From Spartobacteria bacterium (GTDB taxonomy: Bacteria > Verrucomicrobiota > Verrucomicrobiia > Chthoniobacterales > UBA10450): a stretch of DNA of 8,683 nucleotides. Within the stretch, counting starts at the first letter, position 1. Each line of letters starts with the position of its first letter. The notes below the pieces were generated by a model, which was not told the origin of the DNA, did no database searches, and was given only the letters and a program-made list of their open reading frames with translations. Location of the stretch: the NCBI GenBank assembly GCA_021324035.1, contig JAJPJU010000040.1, positions 1 to 8,683 of the forward strand, read 5' to 3'. Made by a program: the position numbers and the translations under genes. Positions 6,680 through 8,683 of the stretch are shown piece by piece.

Positions 6680-6701
6680 GGGCGATTGAGGGCAATCGCC
6701 C
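6680..6701. terminator. Hairpin between convergent genes, possible bidirectional terminator or repeat
   Basis: GGGCGATTG (6680-6688), loop AGGG, then CAATCGCCC (6693-6701): a perfect 9-bp GC-rich stem with a four-base loop. It lies in the 47-base gap between the plus-strand sulfotransferase stop and the minus-strand response regulator stop, where a terminator serving both directions would be expected. Neither side has a good T-tract, so it is not a textbook Rho-independent terminator. It could instead be an interspersed hairpin repeat like the one near 1.4 kb, though the sequences differ. Confidence 0.5.
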
Positions 6702-6705
6702 CTGC

Positions 6706-7386
6706 CTATTTCACGTGCATCGCATCTTCCCAGCGGATCGCGGCGCGCAATAATTCGGTCAGCGAAGTAACGCCGAACTTCTCTTTCGCTCGAGCGCAGT
6801 AGGCTTGAACGGTCTTCAAACTCAGCCGCAGATCTTCTGCAATCTGCGACGGCGTTCGCCCTTGTCCCAGCAGCCGGAAGATCTCCAATTCACGGTCGCT
6901 CAGGCGCTCGACCGGTTCGGCGGCCGCGGTCTTGCGCGAGCTCATTCGCTTGGCCATGGAATTGACCACCCGATCGCTGACGTAAACGTCGCCTTCGAGG
7001 ACTCGGCGGATTGCAGTGAGAACATTTTTGGTTGTTTCACGCTTCATCACGTATCCGCGCGCGCCGGCATGCAACGCCCGCTCGGCATAGAGCGCCTCGT
7101 CGTGCATCGATATCACGATCACCGCCAGTTCAGGAAACTGGTTCTTCAACGTTTTCACCAGCTCCAAGCCCGACTCGTTTTTCAGAGAGATATCGACCAG
7201 GACGACATCCGGTTGAATCGCTTGAATCCCGGAGATCGCGGTGGCGGAGTCCTCGGCTTCTCCGGCCAGGTTCATATCGGTCTGTTGATTAATGAGATTA
7301 CCGAGGCCTTCGCGAACGAGAGGATGATCGTCCACAATAAAGACCCGGTGAGTTCTGGAGCCGCCGTTGTTATTTTTTGGTTTCAT
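6706..7386 (-). CDS. Response regulator, NarL/FixJ family (REC plus LuxR-type HTH)
   Basis: A 226-residue cytoplasmic transcription regulator. The receiver domain spans about residues 13-130: acidic pair Asp19-Asp20 in FIVDDHPLVREGL, phosphoacceptor Asp65 in VVLVDISLKN, the Thr/Ser position Ser93 in VISMHDE, and the conserved Lys115 in GYVMKRE. A linker of about 30 residues leads to a LuxR-type helix-turn-helix at about 160-218: LSDRELEIFRLLGQGRTPSQI then a recognition helix around LSLKTVQAYCARAKEKFGV (188-206). The domain order and length are those of NarL/FixJ regulators, which bind DNA as dimers after phosphorylation. The histidine kinase gene lies 10 bases upstream on the same strand, so the two form a cognate pair in one operon. 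Its targets are not visible; no operator can be named from this window. No Shine-Dalgarno sequence precedes the start, so translation may be coupled to the kinase. Confidence 0.95.
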   Translation of the reverse strand: MKPKNNNGGSRTHRVFIVDDHPLVREGLGNLINQQTDMNLAGEAEDSATAISGIQAIQPDVVLVDISLKNESGLELVKTLKNQFPELAVIVISMHDEALYAERALHAGARGYVMKRETTKNVLTAIRRVLEGDVYVSDRVVNSMAKRMSSRKTAAAEPVERLSDRELEIFRLLGQGRTPSQIAEDLRLSLKTVQAYCARAKEKFGVTSLTELLRAAIRWEDAMHVK

Positions 7387-7396
7387 GTTGTGAGGT

Positions 7397-8470
7397 TTAA
7401 TCCGCGCTCAATCTACATATGACTACTGTTCCGCCGCTGCGGTTACGCTGAACAGAAAATTTTCCGCCGACTAACGCTGCGCCATGCGCCATGAGACGCA
7501 GTCCCAGGCCCGGCGGTTCAGGCAATTTTTCGGGAAAGCCTTTCCCGTCATCCGATACGGCCAGCGTGAGCCGCTGACCTCTTCGGGCAAGTTCAATATC
7601 GATCCTGGTTGCCTGCGCATGTTTCACCGCGTTGGTGGTGGCTTCCTGGGCAATGTGATAAAGCTGGGTGGCGGTTGTCGAATCGCGAACCCGCACCGCG
7701 TCGTTGCCATGAAAGGTGCAGGCAACTCCAAATCGCTCGCTCACGTTCTCGGCCAATCCCTGCAATGCCACAGTGAGTCCATCGGCTTCCAATTCGGGCG
7801 AAAAGAATCCTCGGGCCAGATTTCGGGTGAGGTCGATGCCTTCCTCCAAATAACGCACCACTTTGTCAGCGTCGGGCACTTCCGTCGCCGAACGGCTGGC
7901 CAATTTTTCCCGCAAAACTTGCGCGGCCAAAGCAGTTCCGGTCAAATGTTGACCAACGCTGTCATGCAAACTTTGTCCCAAACGCCGGCGCTCACGATCT
8001 GCAATCTCGGCGATTTCGATATCGAGCCGTTCGCGCTCCGCCATTTCGCGCTGCAACGCAATCGTGCGATCCCGGACCCGCTGATCGAGTTCCCGGAGCA
8101 GCGTGCACAATTTATAAAGAACGATGGTAAATGCGAAGTAGGACGCGACCGCCATTCCGGCGTTCCAAATTCTCACCGCGGGAATACCGGCCGCCAAATC
8201 CGAAACAACCCACACCACCACGCTCGTCGTGGCGATAAATAATCCGAAGAGCAGTCCGACAAACCACGTCCCGAGCGAAATCGGTACGAGGTAAAAAAGT
8301 GAGAGCGACCGTTCGTATCCGGTTTCAAAATCGATGTAGCCGATGATGCAGACCAAAACCAACGAGACGATCGTCATGGTGACGCGGCCGAGCGGGAGCA
8401 CTCCGCCACGCGGTTTTCCAAGAAACTTGCTCGCGCGGCTGGCCGGCAGACTATCGATATATGTTTGCAT
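7397..8470 (-). CDS. Membrane sensor histidine kinase, HisKA_3 (NarX/DegS-like) type
   Basis: A 357-residue sensor kinase. Hydrophobic segments at roughly 30-46, 57-71, 72-90 and 103-124 suggest four membrane spans with very short loops, including the YLVPISLGTWF stretch (60-70). There is no large periplasmic domain, so the signal is probably sensed in or near the membrane. A charged, coiled-coil-like helix (125-160) leads to the dimerisation and phosphoacceptor motif RRRLGQSLHDSVGQHL (161-176), with His169 phosphorylated. The ATPase domain shows the N-box QEATTNAVKHA (275-285, Asn280), G1 box SDDGKGF (306-312) and G2 box GLGLRLM (321-327). This is the kinase subtype that partners NarL/FixJ regulators, as the next gene confirms. 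The start ATG at 8470 is the first in frame. A GAGG on the minus strand (8477-8474) sits three bases ahead of it, the only Shine-Dalgarno-like site I see at a gene start here. The signal is unknown. Confidence 0.95.
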   Translation of the reverse strand: MQTYIDSLPASRASKFLGKPRGGVLPLGRVTMTIVSLVLVCIIGYIDFETGYERSLSLFYLVPISLGTWFVGLLFGLFIATTSVVVWVVSDLAAGIPAVRIWNAGMAVASYFAFTIVLYKLCTLLRELDQRVRDRTIALQREMAERERLDIEIAEIADRERRRLGQSLHDSVGQHLTGTALAAQVLREKLASRSATEVPDADKVVRYLEEGIDLTRNLARGFFSPELEADGLTVALQGLAENVSERFGVACTFHGNDAVRVRDSTTATQLYHIAQEATTNAVKHAQATRIDIELARRGQRLTLAVSDDGKGFPEKLPEPPGLGLRLMAHGAALVGGKFSVQRNRSGGTVVICRLSAD

Positions 8471-8542
8471 CTACCTCACGCCCCAGGGTGGTAGAGGTTA
8501 GAACAAGCTTGCATTTCGACGCTCGATTTATCCATCGATAAT

Positions 8543-8571
8543 TTGCGCCGGGCCTGACCGGACAGTATCTT
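8543..8571 (+). promoter_or_regulatory. Probable sigma-70-type promoter of the tmRNA gene
   Basis: A -35-like TTGCGC (8543-8548) and a -10-like TATCTT (8566-8571) are separated by exactly 17 bases. The -10 box ends seven bases before 8579, the 5' end expected for the mature tmRNA, so the spacing suits direct initiation at or close to that base. Matches to consensus are moderate (3/6 and 4/6); the support comes mainly from spacing and position. Confidence 0.45.
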
Positions 8572-8578
8572 CACAAAC

Positions 8579-8683
8579 GGGGGCGCACTGGTTTCGACTC
8601 ATCGTTGGAAACGCAGGCGGCATGTCGAGGATGGTTCGTTGGCCTCGTTAAAATCCGGACCAAAACAAATAAACGCAGATCAC
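8579..8683 (+). ncRNA. ssrA: tmRNA (transfer-messenger RNA), 5' part, cut by window edge
   Basis: The tmRNA rescues ribosomes stalled on broken messages: it accepts alanine, enters the A site with SmpB, then supplies a short reading frame for a degradation tag. The 5' end GGGGGCG (8579-8585) would form the acceptor stem. GGTTTCGAC (8590-8598) matches the conserved GGATTCGAC of the tRNA-like domain. GGCATGTCGAGG (8619-8630) and GGCCTCGTTAAAA (8641-8653) match the conserved blocks around the first pseudoknot. The pseudoknot itself can be drawn: CGAGG (8626-8630) with CCTCG (8643-8647), and TGGTTC (8632-8637) with GGACCA (8657-8662, one G-U pair). The bases TAAAC then precede a probable resume codon GCA (8675-8677), followed by GAT and CAC, so the tag would begin Ala-Asp-His. 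The rest of the tag, the later pseudoknots and the 3' acceptor end lie beyond the window. The gene diverges from the histidine kinase. Confidence 0.92.

Noticed and set aside
7484..8242. Plus-strand open frame (252 codons) opposite the histidine kinase
   Set aside because: The kinase on the other strand has every expected motif. The antisense product is low in pattern and matches nothing I recognise.
6706..8470. Idea that the two-component pair is a nitrate-sensing NarX/NarL system serving the importer
   Set aside because: The kinase and regulator belong to the broad HisKA_3/NarL families, but no nitrate-sensing P-box or periplasmic domain is visible, and the genes lie in opposite orientation away from the importer.
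8471..8494. Stem CTACC/GGTAG just upstream of the kinase start, possibly hiding its GAGG site
   Set aside because: Only five base pairs with a 14-base interior that pairs poorly. Too weak to call a regulatory element.

Overview
The window reads as chromosomal DNA of a moderately GC-rich, Gram-negative bacterium. It is densely coding, has exported proteins and sensory genes, and most of its genes lack an obvious Shine-Dalgarno sequence. A paired-hairpin intergenic repeat near 1.4 kb and the flavour of the NarL-type regulator and kinase remind me of soil Verrucomicrobiota (Chthoniobacterales-like). That placement is an impression from memory, not a demonstrated assignment.

Plus strand, 1-6658: a run of seven genes, all in one direction. 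It opens with the C-terminal part of a sulfotransferase cut by the left edge (1-477). Next is a secreted DUF1460/NlpC-P60-like peptidase or amidase (512-1396). A 101-base gap follows that carries two perfect hairpins side by side. Then comes a complete three-gene ABC importer of the nitrate/sulfonate/taurine class: binding protein (1498-2460), ATPase (2462-3274) and permease (3271-4038), with gaps of 1 and -4 bases. After 43 more bases lies an unusual 612-residue protein that joins a GT4-like glycosyltransferase to a PAPS-dependent sulfotransferase (4082-5920). Nine bases later is a third, free-standing sulfotransferase (5930-6658). Three sulfotransferase modules around a glycosyltransferase suggest synthesis of a sulfated surface or exported glycan. 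The importer could supply sulfur for PAPS if its substrate is a sulfonate, but that link is inference.

Minus strand, 8470-6706: a two-component pair, with a membrane HisKA_3 histidine kinase (8470-7397) followed after 10 bases by its NarL/FixJ-type response regulator (7386-6706). The pair converges on the sulfotransferase cluster, and a 9-bp hairpin lies in the 47-base gap between them.

Right edge, plus strand: the last 105 bases (8579-8683) are the 5' part of a tmRNA gene (ssrA), cut by the edge just after the start of the tag reading frame. A plausible sigma-70-type promoter sits directly upstream. The 108-base gap 8471-8578 therefore separates divergent transcription units; apart from that promoter I see no gene in it. 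There is no gene-free stretch above 300 bases, no tRNA or rRNA, no CRISPR array, and no transposase.

The best candidates for something new are the glycosyltransferase-sulfotransferase fusion with its neighbours and the paired-hairpin repeat. I do not see strong evidence for a wholly undescribed system such as a new defence island.
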